Below are positions 7,956 to 16,426 of a stretch of DNA of 64,000 bases, one piece after another. The position numbers and the translations under genes are program-made. Source of the DNA: Bacteroidota bacterium (GTDB lineage: Bacteria; Bacteroidota; Bacteroidia; Cytophagales; Cyclobacteriaceae); contig JAFEAM010000017.1 of assembly GCA_018266395.1 (NCBI GenBank), forward strand, positions 62,001-126,000, given 5' to 3'. Under the pieces are notes generated by a model. It was not told the DNA's origin and ran no database searches. It saw only the letters and a program-made list of their open reading frames with translations. Every line of letters starts with the position of its first letter. Position 1 is the first letter of the stretch.

Positions 7956-8750
7956 ATGGCCTACACCGAGTACGCTATCACTGCTGAATTAAAGCCTTTT
8001 GTGAAGTCGATTTGGTCGATGGAAAATGAACCGGGCGAGGTGCCAACCTTCTCGATGCGAATCCTTCCCGATTCCTGTGTCGAAATGGTTATTCATTATA
8101 AGACTCCTCTCATCACGACATTTTCAAACGGTCTGCACAATGATCAGCCAAAGAGTTTTGTTGTTGCGCAGATGAAGAGTTTCATCGAATTAATGCCGCA
8201 TGGTCCCTATGGCTTTATTTCCATTCGCTTTTCTGCCCAGGGTGCCTATCATTTTTTTGGAATCCCCCTAAAGGAAATCGTCAATGGTGTTGTCAGTTTA
8301 GAGCATGTCTGGAAAGATGTCGCGAAGGAAATAGAAAACAATATTGCCGAAGCCCGATCTGGAGCAGAAAGATCGAGCTTTGTGCAGAACTACCTTGCCC
8401 TGCAGTTGCGAAGAAATGGTGAGTATGACCAAGCAGTAGATTTTTCTTTAACTGAATTATACTTGTCAAAAGGTCAAATATCAATTGAAGAACTTGCATT
8501 TAGGACTGGCTTGAGCAATCGTCAACTTATTAGAAAGTTTGACCAGAAAGTAGGCATGTCGCCGAAAGAATTTTCGAGAATTGTTAGATTCATGAATGCG
8601 GCTCATTTGTTAAGAGACGGGAAGAATTCCATTTACGATATTTCTTATTTATGTGGTTACTATGACCATGCTCATTTCTTTCATGATTTTAAAAAATTCT
8701 CGGGCCTAACTCCTGGCCAATTTCAAGACAGGACCGACGTATTTGTCTGA
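7956..8750 (+). CDS. AraC-family transcriptional regulator
   Basis: 264 residues. The N-terminal 160 residues are a beta-rich sensor region of the DUF6597 kind (SIWSMENEP, RILPDSCVEMVIHY). The C-terminal 100 residues hold two helix-turn-helix units: ISIEELAFRTGLSNRQLIRKFDQKVGM, then IYDISYLCGYYDHAHFFHDFKKFSGLTP, the AraC signature. It is cytosolic and DNA-binding; the ligand is unknown. It is divergent from the methyltransferase, and the start of the next exported protein lies 50 bases after its stop. Confidence 0.85.
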   Translation: MAYTEYAITAELKPFVKSIWSMENEPGEVPTFSMRILPDSCVEMVIHYKTPLITTFSNGLHNDQPKSFVVAQMKSFIELMPHGPYGFISIRFSAQGAYHFFGIPLKEIVNGVVSLEHVWKDVAKEIENNIAEARSGAERSSFVQNYLALQLRRNGEYDQAVDFSLTELYLSKGQISIEELAFRTGLSNRQLIRKFDQKVGMSPKEFSRIVRFMNAAHLLRDGKNSIYDISYLCGYYDHAHFFHDFKKFSGLTPGQFQDRTDVFV

Positions 8751-8799
8751 TGTCCGATTTTTACACAAACCTGAGATCTCAATCTTGTTAATTGGTCAT

Positions 8800-9363
8800 A
8801 TGAAAAAACACTGCCCACATTATTTTATCACCTTCATGAAATGCATCGCGCCGATTCTGTTATTAATACCGTTTCTGGCTCATGGTCAGATGACAAAGTC
8901 CGATAGTCTGTGGTTGCCGCTTAAACCCCTGATCGGAAAATGGACTGGGACAGGTGAAGGTCCCGAGGGGAAGGGCACCTATGAACGGTCATATCAGTTT
9001 GTTCTCAACAATAAGTTCATCGAATTGAGAAACAGGACAATCTATCCGGCAACAAAGGAAAAGCCAAAGGGCTATGTTCATGAGGACTACGGTTACATCA
9101 GTTACGACAAATCGAGGAAGAAATTTGTTTTTCGACAGTTTCATGCAGAAGGTTTTGTGAATCAATACGTCCTGGAGAGTATTTCAGCGGATGGGAAGAC
9201 AATTGTATTCGTAACGGAATCAATCGAAAACATTCCTAGTGGTTGGAGAGGGAGGGAAACTTACACGTTCAACGGAAAGTCCTTAAGCGAGAAGTTCGAT
9301 TTGGCCGAGCCGAACAAAGATTTTGAGCCATATACAACAGCATCATTCAACAGGTCCCGATAA
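8800..9363 (+). CDS. Exported heme-binding-like beta-barrel / DUF1579-like protein
   Basis: 187 residues from the ATG at 8800 (MKKHCPHYF), which gives a proper signal peptide ending AHGQ; an in-frame start at 8743 would place 19 extra residues before it. The mature part begins with PLKPLIGKWTGTGEGPEGKG, the GxW motif of the THAP4/nitrobindin-like and DUF1579 calycin barrels. FVLNNKFIELRN and further beta strands follow. These proteins bind hydrophobic ligands or heme, but no heme histidine is clear here. The gene runs tail to tail, three bases apart, with the next minus-strand gene. Confidence 0.65.
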   Translation: MKKHCPHYFITFMKCIAPILLLIPFLAHGQMTKSDSLWLPLKPLIGKWTGTGEGPEGKGTYERSYQFVLNNKFIELRNRTIYPATKEKPKGYVHEDYGYISYDKSRKKFVFRQFHAEGFVNQYVLESISADGKTIVFVTESIENIPSGWRGRETYTFNGKSLSEKFDLAEPNKDFEPYTTASFNRSR

Positions 9364-9366
9364 TTA

Positions 9367-9897
9367 TTAAACTTCTTTGTTCCGAATAATCCTGTTTAAC
9401 GGATGGCGAAGCAACGAGTAAAGAATGATCGGAACCCCTATGGCCGCCGGGAAGATCCAAAAGAATAATTGCGGGAATTGGCGCCAAAATGGCAAATGCT
9501 TTCCATTGTCAACATAGAAAGCCGTTAGAAGAAAAATATATGAACACCCCATACAAATTGTGTGTAGGCGTGGCCAAGCGTGTTTGTGATGACGAACAAT
9601 CCAACGACCGTAAGATGCTGCTCCAAAAGAAAGAATGCCCAGAGCCAGGAGATGATTATTGGCCGGCCAACGCATGACGGATAAGGGAATTATCGTAACA
9701 AAAATCAGTAACAGAGTAGCGTAATACAACTTGCCCCAGCGCGAATGATTACCCCTTCCTTTCCTGCTCATCATTGCGATAAAACCGCTGATAACACAAA
9801 TGATTCCAAGTAATATGTGAATTACCACAATCGTGATAAACAGCGGATCACTTGACGGAACCGGAATACCAAATATTATAGTTTGTTCTTCGGGCAT
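9367..9897 (-). CDS. Multi-pass membrane protein (DUF2306-like)
   Basis: 176 residues with about five hydrophobic helices: IVVIHILLGIICVISGFIAMM, LLLIFVTIIPLSV, LLALGILSFGAA, ICMGCSYIFLLTAFYV and LFFWIFPAAIGVPIIL. A conserved GRGNHSRWGKLYY loop after the first helix, plus histidines in the loops (HHKHAWPRLH), resembles the DUF2306 family of small inner-membrane proteins. No catalytic function is known. It is separated from the downstream ABC-type permease by 67 bases on the same strand. Confidence 0.55.
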   Translation of the reverse strand: MPEEQTIIFGIPVPSSDPLFITIVVIHILLGIICVISGFIAMMSRKGRGNHSRWGKLYYATLLLIFVTIIPLSVMRWPANNHLLALGILSFGAASYGRWIVRHHKHAWPRLHTICMGCSYIFLLTAFYVDNGKHLPFWRQFPQLFFWIFPAAIGVPIILYSLLRHPLNRIIRNKEV

Positions 9898-9964
9898 TGA
9901 CCTGGAATCTGGCTATTGTATCGACAAAGTGGACCAAAAGCTTCCTGAAATAATATCAACCTCG

Positions 9965-12331
9965 TCATTCATCCCTTAAATTTTCAACTGGATTTGTTCT
10001 CGAAGCCTTAAGCGTTTGAATACCCGTCGCCAACAACAATATCAAGATCATTATCAAAGCGGGCGCTACGAAATATAGACTCTTGAGCTCGGTCTTATAT
10101 GCGAAGCCACTTAGCCATTGATTCATCCAATAGTAGCCCAGCACCCACGAGATCAGGGTGGCCGCAATAATGACCTTGATATAATCCGAGTAGATCAACC
10201 TCACCAATTGAATAGTCGAGCTTCCGAAGACCTTTCGAACGCTTATTTCTTTTAACCTTCGATTTAGCAAGTAGGTGGTAAGGCCGATCAACCCAATTCC
10301 CGCTATAACAATCGCAATAATGGAAAAAGAGGTGTATGCATTCGTCAGGCGGGACTCAGTTGCGTACAATTGCTGAATTTTGTTGTCGAGGAAATAGTAT
10401 TCCAATGGATAACCCGGATACAATTCTTGCCATTTTTTGTCCAGCGCAGTCAGTTGTGATTGCCGATCGCCAACGCCAAGATTTACTGAAACAAAACGAA
10501 AATTCTGATGATAGGCGTACATTATAACAGGCTCGATGGCAGCATGGAGTGTTGAAAAATTAAAATCCTCAACCACGCCAACTATCCGCCCTTTGACTTG
10601 GCCCGTTACCATTTGACCAATAGGTTCTGATAATCGAAGTTGTTTCACAGCAGCTGCATTCAGGATCACGTCAGCAAGAGTGTCCTTACTCTGTAAGTTT
10701 GGTAATCGGCCGTCTTTCAACTTGACCTGGTAGAGGTTGAAAAAGTTTTCATCAATGAGAAAAACAGCCATTGTCTGTTCCCCTGCGTCTGATCCTGTGA
10801 TGGAATACGTGTATGTGTATGCATTGTTGATCGCGGGTATACTGGATGAATAGCTTGCATCTAAAATACCTGGTAATTGCTTGATCTCATTTATAAACAC
10901 CGAATGCTTGTCATTTTGCGATCTGTCCTTTACCGGGATGACAACTACATTTTCACTGACAAACCCAAGCCTCGAGGACTTCAGAAAAGAAAATTGATTC
11001 GAGACTACCCAGGTTGCCGCTATCAGGAGAATGGAAACGCAAAACTGGAAGGTAATAAGTGCTCTCCTGATGCCTGACTTGCTCGTGATTGTCTGTTGCG
11101 ACCTGAATGTACTTGCGCCTTTTAACTTAATGGTCTGAATCGTAGGGATGATTCCCGACAGAAATCCGATAATAATTATAAGGATAACTGCAGGGGCAAC
11201 CACCCATGGGCTTCCAAAAACTGCGATCTGCTTTCCCGTAGAGGAATTAAAATATGGCTCGACAAGAAATGCAAGGACAAAAGCGCCTATCAAGCCAACT
11301 GTGCAGGTCAAAATTGACTCGATCCAAAAATAGACTGATAGATGAAACCTACCTGCTCCAAGCATTTTCTGTATTGAGATTTCTTTGAAGCGGGTGGTTA
11401 ACGTTGCCGTAGAAAGGTTGATGAAGTTTGCGCAGGCCATCAGTAAAATGAACAGAGCGATGGTCCCAAGAACATATGAGTAACTCTCTCTACTGTTTGG
11501 CAAGATCTCGTCTTTGCGGTCTGAATGCAGATGAATCGATTTCAGAGGTTGCATGAACAGAGTTTCCCTCTCCGGGACCCACTCCGGGGCATAAGTCTTG
11601 AGAAAATCAGGAAATCTTGCCTGCAGTTGATCAGTTGTTGATTCCGGAGACAACAAAACGTAAGTGTAGTGGTCCATCCAACCCCAATGGTTAAGTCTAC
11701 GCTCACCAAGAGACTGATCGAGCGAAGAAAAAGTGACAAACGCATCGGCGACAAAGTGTGAATTAGTCGGCATTTCCTTCATAATGCCGGTGACCTTTAG
11801 ATCTGTTGTGTTGTTCAGGCGAAGGGAGTTCCCGATTGGATCGGAGCCGTTGAAATACTTATCAGCAAGCGCCTGGGTGATAACGACCGAATTCTTGTCC
11901 ATGAGTGCAGTCGTGGCACTACCCCGCAAAAGACTGATGTCAAAAACATCAAATAGTGTGCTGTCCGCAAAGAATATCCGTTCTTCATAGAACCTGACCT
12001 CTTCGTGGCTCAACAGGTCAGTTCCAGGATTCTTCCGCAAGCGAACCACTTGCTCAACTTCTGGATATGCTCCTCTCAGGTATTGGCCGATTGGGGCGCT
12101 CGTGCGTGCCCAATTTACTGTGTTGCCTTCTTCTGAAAAATCCAGGACAATACGATGAATCCGATCAGCTTTTGTATGATACGCATCAAAACTGTATTCA
12201 TCATATATGAATAGCGCAATGAGGATAACACACGCTAATCCTATTGAAAGTCCACAGATGTTGATGAACGTAAAAAGTCTGTTCTTCCGGAACAGGTTGC
12301 GAATGCTTAGTTGGACGAAGGATCGAAACAT
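9965..12331 (-). CDS. MacB/FtsX-type ABC transporter permease
   Basis: 788 residues. An N-terminal transmembrane helix (FTFINICGLSIGLACVILIALF) is followed by a periplasmic MacB-PCD domain, then a FtsX block of three helices near residues 285-415. A fourth helix, a second periplasmic domain and a final FtsX block (about 670-780) complete it. This double MacB_PCD-FtsX arrangement is the usual Bacteroidota ABC permease of the MacB/LolC type. No ATPase gene is adjacent, so it may use one encoded elsewhere. Substrates cannot be told; peptide or macrolide efflux and lipoprotein handling are known roles of relatives. Confidence 0.85.
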   Translation of the reverse strand: MFRSFVQLSIRNLFRKNRLFTFINICGLSIGLACVILIALFIYDEYSFDAYHTKADRIHRIVLDFSEEGNTVNWARTSAPIGQYLRGAYPEVEQVVRLRKNPGTDLLSHEEVRFYEERIFFADSTLFDVFDISLLRGSATTALMDKNSVVITQALADKYFNGSDPIGNSLRLNNTTDLKVTGIMKEMPTNSHFVADAFVTFSSLDQSLGERRLNHWGWMDHYTYVLLSPESTTDQLQARFPDFLKTYAPEWVPERETLFMQPLKSIHLHSDRKDEILPNSRESYSYVLGTIALFILLMACANFINLSTATLTTRFKEISIQKMLGAGRFHLSVYFWIESILTCTVGLIGAFVLAFLVEPYFNSSTGKQIAVFGSPWVVAPAVILIIIIGFLSGIIPTIQTIKLKGASTFRSQQTITSKSGIRRALITFQFCVSILLIAATWVVSNQFSFLKSSRLGFVSENVVVIPVKDRSQNDKHSVFINEIKQLPGILDASYSSSIPAINNAYTYTYSITGSDAGEQTMAVFLIDENFFNLYQVKLKDGRLPNLQSKDTLADVILNAAAVKQLRLSEPIGQMVTGQVKGRIVGVVEDFNFSTLHAAIEPVIMYAYHQNFRFVSVNLGVGDRQSQLTALDKKWQELYPGYPLEYYFLDNKIQQLYATESRLTNAYTSFSIIAIVIAGIGLIGLTTYLLNRRLKEISVRKVFGSSTIQLVRLIYSDYIKVIIAATLISWVLGYYWMNQWLSGFAYKTELKSLYFVAPALIMILILLLATGIQTLKASRTNPVENLRDE

Positions 12332-12343
12332 CGGAAGCCCTGA

Positions 12344-12562
12344 TTATTGGCAGCAGGACTGGCCGGCTTGGATCGGAGGACACTTCACTGTGCCATAGGA
12401 ACAGAAAACGCAGCAGTCACCGCTCTTTGGTTTCAACAGTTCTTTACAATTTTCGCATTCGTAGAAATATGTGCATGCGTTGGTTGGCATGATTTCCTCT
12501 TTGCTGTGTCCGCAGCTTGGACAAGTGATTGTCGAAATTAAGATCTGTGTAGTGGTCGTCAT
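12344..12562 (-). CDS. GDCCVxC-domain small Cys-rich protein
   Basis: 72 residues. It contains two Cys pairs of zinc-ribbon type (CPSCGH and CENCKELL) and the signature GDCCVFCSYGTVKCPP that names the GDCCVxC (seleno)protein family. It is cytosolic with no signal peptide. It is the last gene of the ArsR, MerT-HMA-Trx, glyoxalase-like operon and overlaps the glyoxalase-like gene by four bases. Members of the family are often found beside mercury transport genes, and the dense cysteines suggest metal or thiol binding. No in-frame TGA that would mark selenocysteine is evident. Confidence 0.8.
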   Translation of the reverse strand: MTTTTQILISTITCPSCGHSKEEIMPTNACTYFYECENCKELLKPKSGDCCVFCSYGTVKCPPIQAGQSCCQ

Positions 12563-12927
12563 TTTCCTTTTTCTGTGAATAACAATTTATTGCTGAATGG
12601 GTCTATCACCTCCATACACGGAGCATTCCAAGGTGCGATTTCCAGACCAGGGTGGTTGAATCGATAGTTTTTTGCCGTTAATTCTTTGTGATAACTTTTA
12701 ACCTCTACTGTTTCGATGTATGCCTTTGATCCAGGCGATGCGTCGCCGTGATGCTCAGAAAGATGTAGCACGATTTCACCTTTCGACACTTGCATGTAGA
12801 TCGGAGAGGTTTCATCAAACTTATGTTCCCAGTCCATTTTGAATCCGAGCCAATCGATATAAAATTCAATCGCTTTTTTATAGTCGAATATTCTGAATAT
12901 GGGAATAACGCGAGTGTCAGTTGACAT
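12559..12927 (-). CDS. VOC / glyoxalase-superfamily protein
   Basis: 122 residues with the paired beta-alpha-beta-beta-beta units of the vicinal oxygen chelate fold: VIPIFRIFDYKKAIEFYIDWLGF at the start, GEIVLHLSEHHGD in the middle and MEVIDPFSNKLLFTE at the end. The histidine (LHLSEH) and C-terminal Glu/Asp positions suit bleomycin-resistance-type dimers or small metal or thiol enzymes. It sits in a mercury-type operon between the MerT fusion and the GDCCVxC protein, so a role in handling organomercury, thiols or metals is possible but only by association. Confidence 0.75.
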   Translation of the reverse strand: MSTDTRVIPIFRIFDYKKAIEFYIDWLGFKMDWEHKFDETSPIYMQVSKGEIVLHLSEHHGDASPGSKAYIETVEVKSYHKELTAKNYRFNHPGLEIAPWNAPCMEVIDPFSNKLLFTEKGK

Positions 12928-12934
12928 GATTCAG

Positions 12935-14092
12935 CTATAAGGATTTAGTAATCTCATCTAAACGCTGAGTCAGTTTTTCGCCACAAAAGTACTTGGTCCG
13001 ATCAACCCAAGTGTAGTCAGGACCGAGCTGGTGCACGTATTCGAAAGGTCTTGGCAACTTTTCGTTCCATTGTGCCGTGCCGTCGAAGAATAAATAAATA
13101 TCCCACGCTTTTTCGCCCTTTGAGTTGATTGTTCGAGCCACGACATCCCCGAAGAGATTCTTCACGTCGAAGAACTGAACCACGTTTTTCTTATCGTCAA
13201 ACATTGATGCTGAATATTGCGCAGTTGTCGCGTCGTCAGACTTTAACATATTGGTCCAAACGACGATCACTCCAATATTCTTATCGTTCATCTTTTCGAT
13301 AATAGATTTTTGAATGGATTGGGCCCCTTGGATACACCATTTGCATGTTGAAGAGAGAATTGCCACAAATTTTACTGACTTGCTTTGATCGTTAAAGGCT
13401 TTGCGAAGCTGGTCTAAGTCATTGAGAGTCGCGAGGTTCGCGCTTTTGTGCTTTGGCAGATCGGCGAGCGGAACTTCGCACGTCTCCTTCGTGCAGGACT
13501 CCTTATGGTCAAGTAATGTTGAACTGGCACCCACGCTGTATCCTGTTTCGTTGATGGCAGCTACAAGCTGATCGCGATTGACCTTTGCTGGATCATATTC
13601 TATTTTCGTGGTGCCTTGTGAGTAAGAAGCTTGCACGGCACGAACGCCGTTAATTTTCTTGAGACTCGATTCAATATGAACTTCACAACTTGTACAAGTC
13701 ATGCCCTTGACAGGCAATTCTATTTTCGAATATTCCTGTTGATCCAAGGCAACCGCTGCTGAATCATCTTTCAAGAAGTAAGCTGAATACGATGGGAACG
13801 TTATCAGCAGTCCCGATACCAAAGTCACGATCGTTAGGAATGTCTTTGATTGAATGAATTTTGGCTTCTGTTCACAACCGCATTCGTCATTCGCACTTGA
13901 CTTAAAAGCTCTTATCCATGCAAATCCCAGGACGAAAACGGAGATCCCAATAAAATAAGGACGCAAGGGTTCGGTCCAATGTAAAGAGGTGACCAGGCTC
14001 GTAGTGCCAGTTGTCATTGCTAACACCGGCGTAATACAACACATTGATGCGCTCAATGCGGTGAGTACACTGAGAAATGATTGCGTTTTCAT
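12935..14092 (-). CDS. MerT-HMA-thioredoxin-like fusion (MerTP type with extra C-terminal domain)
   Basis: 385 residues in three parts. Residues 1-105 are a MerT-like membrane domain with the CC pair (C18-C19), three helices and a CGC pair (C71, C73). Residues 120-190 are a MerP/HMA metal-binding domain with GMTCTSC (C133, C136). Residues 215-385 are a thioredoxin-like domain with C250-K-W-C253, related in outline to thiol-disulfide proteins. MerTP fusions are known in Bacteroidota; the added thioredoxin-like part is unusual. It probably imports Hg(II) or a similar metal across the inner membrane, passing it through HMA and thiol sites. It overlaps the ArsR-type gene by four bases. Confidence 0.8.
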   Translation of the reverse strand: MKTQSFLSVLTALSASMCCITPVLAMTTGTTSLVTSLHWTEPLRPYFIGISVFVLGFAWIRAFKSSANDECGCEQKPKFIQSKTFLTIVTLVSGLLITFPSYSAYFLKDDSAAVALDQQEYSKIELPVKGMTCTSCEVHIESSLKKINGVRAVQASYSQGTTKIEYDPAKVNRDQLVAAINETGYSVGASSTLLDHKESCTKETCEVPLADLPKHKSANLATLNDLDQLRKAFNDQSKSVKFVAILSSTCKWCIQGAQSIQKSIIEKMNDKNIGVIVVWTNMLKSDDATTAQYSASMFDDKKNVVQFFDVKNLFGDVVARTINSKGEKAWDIYLFFDGTAQWNEKLPRPFEYVHQLGPDYTWVDRTKYFCGEKLTQRLDEITKSL

Positions 14093-14460
14093 ACAAGTTC
14101 CAACACTTTATTGTTTGTAATAAGTTTGAATATTGGTCGAAGAACTTCGACATATTCCGATGTCACGGAATAGAAAATAGTCTGTCCAGTTTTTTTAGAA
14201 TCGATAATTCGGCCGTCCTTAAGTTTGCGCAGGTGTTGGGAGACAGCTGAAATATTCATTCCGAGGATATCGCTCAGATCGCAGGGACACAATTGCCCCT
14301 CTTCCTGGAGAAGGAATAAGATTTTAAGCCGCACATCACTGCCGGCAAGGCTTAAGGCATTAGCCAGTAATTCTACCGATCCATTGACGGATTTTATTTT
14401 TTCGCGGCATTGCTTGATCTGGTTTGGATCCGCCAGGACTCGGATGCAGCTTTCAGGCAT
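14089..14460 (-). CDS. ArsR/SmtB-type metal-responsive repressor
   Basis: 123 residues. The winged helix contains LAGSDVRLKILFLLQEEGQLCPCDLSDILGMNISAVSQHLRKL. C58 and C60 lie in the CPC of the alpha-3 segment, the classical ArsR/CadC metal site (usual form ELCVCDL). C5 and C18 in the N-terminal extension could add alpha-3N ligands as in CadC. It heads the operon with the MerT fusion, VOC protein and GDCCVxC protein. An inverted repeat (14467-14495) lies immediately upstream of its start and is the likely operator. It should release DNA on binding a thiophilic metal. Confidence 0.88.
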   Translation of the reverse strand: MPESCIRVLADPNQIKQCREKIKSVNGSVELLANALSLAGSDVRLKILFLLQEEGQLCPCDLSDILGMNISAVSQHLRKLKDGRIIDSKKTGQTIFYSVTSEYVEVLRPIFKLITNNKVLELV

Positions 14461-14466
14461 ATTTCG

Positions 14467-14495
14467 TATTTAAGTATATGCTAAAATACTAAATA
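14467..14495. promoter_or_regulatory. Operator-like inverted repeat for the ArsR-type repressor
   Basis: TATTTAAGTAT (14467-14477) and ATACTAAATA (14486-14495) form an inverted repeat, with one extra A in the left arm and an 8-base spacer. It begins 7 bases upstream of the repressor start. Size, AT content and position fit an ArsR/SmtB operator. Confidence 0.55.
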
Positions 14496-14743
14496 ACCAG
14501 TGAGAATAAAATCCCAATGCAGTGTTAGAAACGTTGAGCAGTAAGGATAGAAACCTATGGAGGGTGAGAGCTAACTAATCATTTTTTTCACTCGTGTTTT
14601 CCTTACGTTTTTTACATCACCTCCCCCAATTTTAGTGATGTTACTTGTGGAATATTTTGGACAGGAACATTATGCTTTCGATTCATTACGCTAAAATTTC
14701 AGGGGTAGCAGTCCGATAACAAAGGCACCTTAATTGCGTTAAA

Positions 14744-14751
14744 TATCTTTG
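14744..14751 (+). promoter_or_regulatory. -7 element TATCTTTG for the GNAT gene
   Basis: TATCTTTG matches TAnnTTTG and ends 27 bases before the GNAT ATG. No matching -33 TTTG is seen at the usual spacing. Confidence 0.4.
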
Positions 14752-14778
14752 TCTGGGTAAAGCTTTTTTCGGCAGGGT

Positions 14779-15351
14779 ATGAAAAGGGCAGAAAGCAATC
14801 AGGAAGAATTGATAGTCGACATTCTCGCAGAGTCATTTGATTCAAACAAAAGTGTCAATTACGTTGTAAAGCAAGATTCGAAAAGAACGAGCCGCATTAG
14901 AGACCTTATGCGGTATTCTTATAACGTATGCAATGCTTTTGGAGAAGTTTGGATGTCGAACGATAATCAAGCGTGTGCTTTGATTCTCTTCCCGGACAAA
15001 AAGAAAACAACTCTTTCTGCAATTCTCTGGGACATTAACCTGGCCTTTTCAGTGATCGGAGTCGGAAGAGTTGGACCGGTGCTCAAGCGGGAAGCACAAA
15101 TCAAATCTCATCATCCAAAAGAACCTTTTGCTTATCTATGGTTCATTGGTGTTAAGCCCTCATCTCAAAATAGGCAAATAGGGAGCAGTCTTTTAAAAGA
15201 ACTCATTGATAGATACTCATCTCAAGGACGGCCAATATATCTGGAGACATCTGTGGATCGAAATACCCCTTGGTATAAAAAGCATGGGTTTGAGATTTTT
15301 AAAACACTTCAACTGACTTATACTCTTTATTTATTGAGAAGGCGTTGTTAG
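14779..15351 (+). CDS. GNAT-family N-acetyltransferase
   Basis: 190 residues. The acetyl-CoA-binding motif A is the strand and loop YLWFIGVKPSSQNRQIGSSLLKELI (about residues 118-142). Motif B is PIYLETSVDRNTPWYKKHGFEIF near the C-terminus, with the typical Tyr in WYKKHGF. The N-terminal half fits the GNAT fold and is close in outline to Bacteroidota GNATs of unknown substrate. It is a cytosolic single gene with its own promoter-like box, not coupled to its neighbours. It could acetylate a small molecule, peptide or protein. Confidence 0.8.
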   Translation: MKRAESNQEELIVDILAESFDSNKSVNYVVKQDSKRTSRIRDLMRYSYNVCNAFGEVWMSNDNQACALILFPDKKKTTLSAILWDINLAFSVIGVGRVGPVLKREAQIKSHHPKEPFAYLWFIGVKPSSQNRQIGSSLLKELIDRYSSQGRPIYLETSVDRNTPWYKKHGFEIFKTLQLTYTLYLLRRRC

Positions 15352-15415
15352 TGAGTGACCGCTAGAACACGAGAGAAATTGCTGCCCATCATTCAAAATA
15401 GTAGATCCAGGATTT

Positions 15416-16339
15416 ATGTATTTCCTGAATACAGAGATGCATATGGTAACATTTGTGATAACCTCATTCGAGGTAATCATGCTTTTGTTCCAAATCATCT
15501 ATTTTCTGGAAAGAAAAAGTGACAGGAAGCGATTACTATATTTAATCCTACTGATAGCAGTTATTCTTTATAACGTCTGCAGTGGTTTTCTTCCCGACAA
15601 GAATCTTCCAATTCCCATACCAATTCAAAATGATGTCGCCTATCTCGTGGCCTTTGGCACTTCGATGTACTTTGTATGGTATTTCTACAAGGCTTTCGAC
15701 CTTAAGAGGTTGCGATTCTTCGCGACGTATGGTTCAGTGTTTTTCTTACTTCTGCCATTCGTCCTGTTTTTTGTTTTGCCTTATTACCTGACGGGCAATC
15801 TGAAGCTCAGTCGTCAATTGACGGTTGTGATACCTTTTCTTTACGGAGTAGCATTTATTGTCGCAACGACTCGCGCTTTCATTTTTAAGTTCAAGCAACG
15901 TGAGTATTCTGATTCAATCAAGCGTCAGCTTGTTATCGCGGCTTACCTTGCCTTGCTCTGCTGGGTAACATTACCGGTGATTGTTTTCTTCGGAGATTTT
16001 CAGGTCCTCGAGCATTCTGTTACGAATGCAGGCTTCTTAGTGATGACTGTAGTTTATGTTCGAACAATGATACACCAGTCGCGGAGAGAGTATGAGATCC
16101 TCAAAACGTCGTCTCAATCCCGTGATGATCTCATGACGGAAAATTTCAAGACATATGGATTGACGATGAGGGAAATTGAGATTGTCAACCTGCTAAGAAA
16201 AGGACAGCCCTACAAGATAATTGGGGCGGAACTTAATATCTCCGAAAAGACAGTGGCGAAACATATTTCGAACATTTTTGCCAAAGTAGAAGTGACTAAC
16301 AAGGTCGAATTAATCAATAAGCTTGAGTCCCGTCACTAG
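15416..16339 (+). CDS. Membrane-bound LuxR-type one-component regulator
   Basis: 307 residues. Residues 10-220 carry about seven hydrophobic helices (FEVIMLLFQIIYFL, LLYLILLIAVILYNV, VFFLLLPFVLFFVLPYYL, LLCWVTLPVIVFF and others). The C-terminal 65 residues are a LuxR helix-turn-helix: LTMREIEIVNLLRKGQPYKIIGAELNISEKTVAKHISNIF. The protein is probably an inner-membrane sensor whose cytosolic tail binds DNA. Starts at 15416 or at the ATGs 7 and 9 codons on are all possible. An 18-base perfect palindrome lies 30 bases after the stop, upstream of the next gene, and could be its operator. Confidence 0.75.
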   Translation: MYFLNTEMHMVTFVITSFEVIMLLFQIIYFLERKSDRKRLLYLILLIAVILYNVCSGFLPDKNLPIPIPIQNDVAYLVAFGTSMYFVWYFYKAFDLKRLRFFATYGSVFFLLLPFVLFFVLPYYLTGNLKLSRQLTVVIPFLYGVAFIVATTRAFIFKFKQREYSDSIKRQLVIAAYLALLCWVTLPVIVFFGDFQVLEHSVTNAGFLVMTVVYVRTMIHQSRREYEILKTSSQSRDDLMTENFKTYGLTMREIEIVNLLRKGQPYKIIGAELNISEKTVAKHISNIFAKVEVTNKVELINKLESRH

Positions 16340-16369
16340 CTTAAACCTCAAAATCCGGTCAATTTTCAC

Positions 16370-16387
16370 GTACATAATATTATGTAC
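16370..16387. promoter_or_regulatory. 18-base perfect palindrome, probable operator
   Basis: GTACATAATATTATGTAC reads the same on both strands. It lies between the membrane LuxR-type regulator and the RteC-like gene, 40 bases upstream of the latter's start. The length and symmetry suit a dimeric helix-turn-helix protein. There is no T run, so it is not a terminator. Confidence 0.55.
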
Positions 16388-16426
16388 TAAGCATAAAACC
16401 CCATTGCACTTACTCAATTCTCAGTA

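Larger units (their letters stand above)
14461..14778. other. 318-base divergent intergenic region
   Basis: It separates the ArsR-type operon (minus) from the GNAT gene (plus). It holds the ArsR operator repeat near its left end and a -7-like box near its right end. The middle is AT-rich with no open frame that looks real and no repeat that I could identify. Confidence 0.6.
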
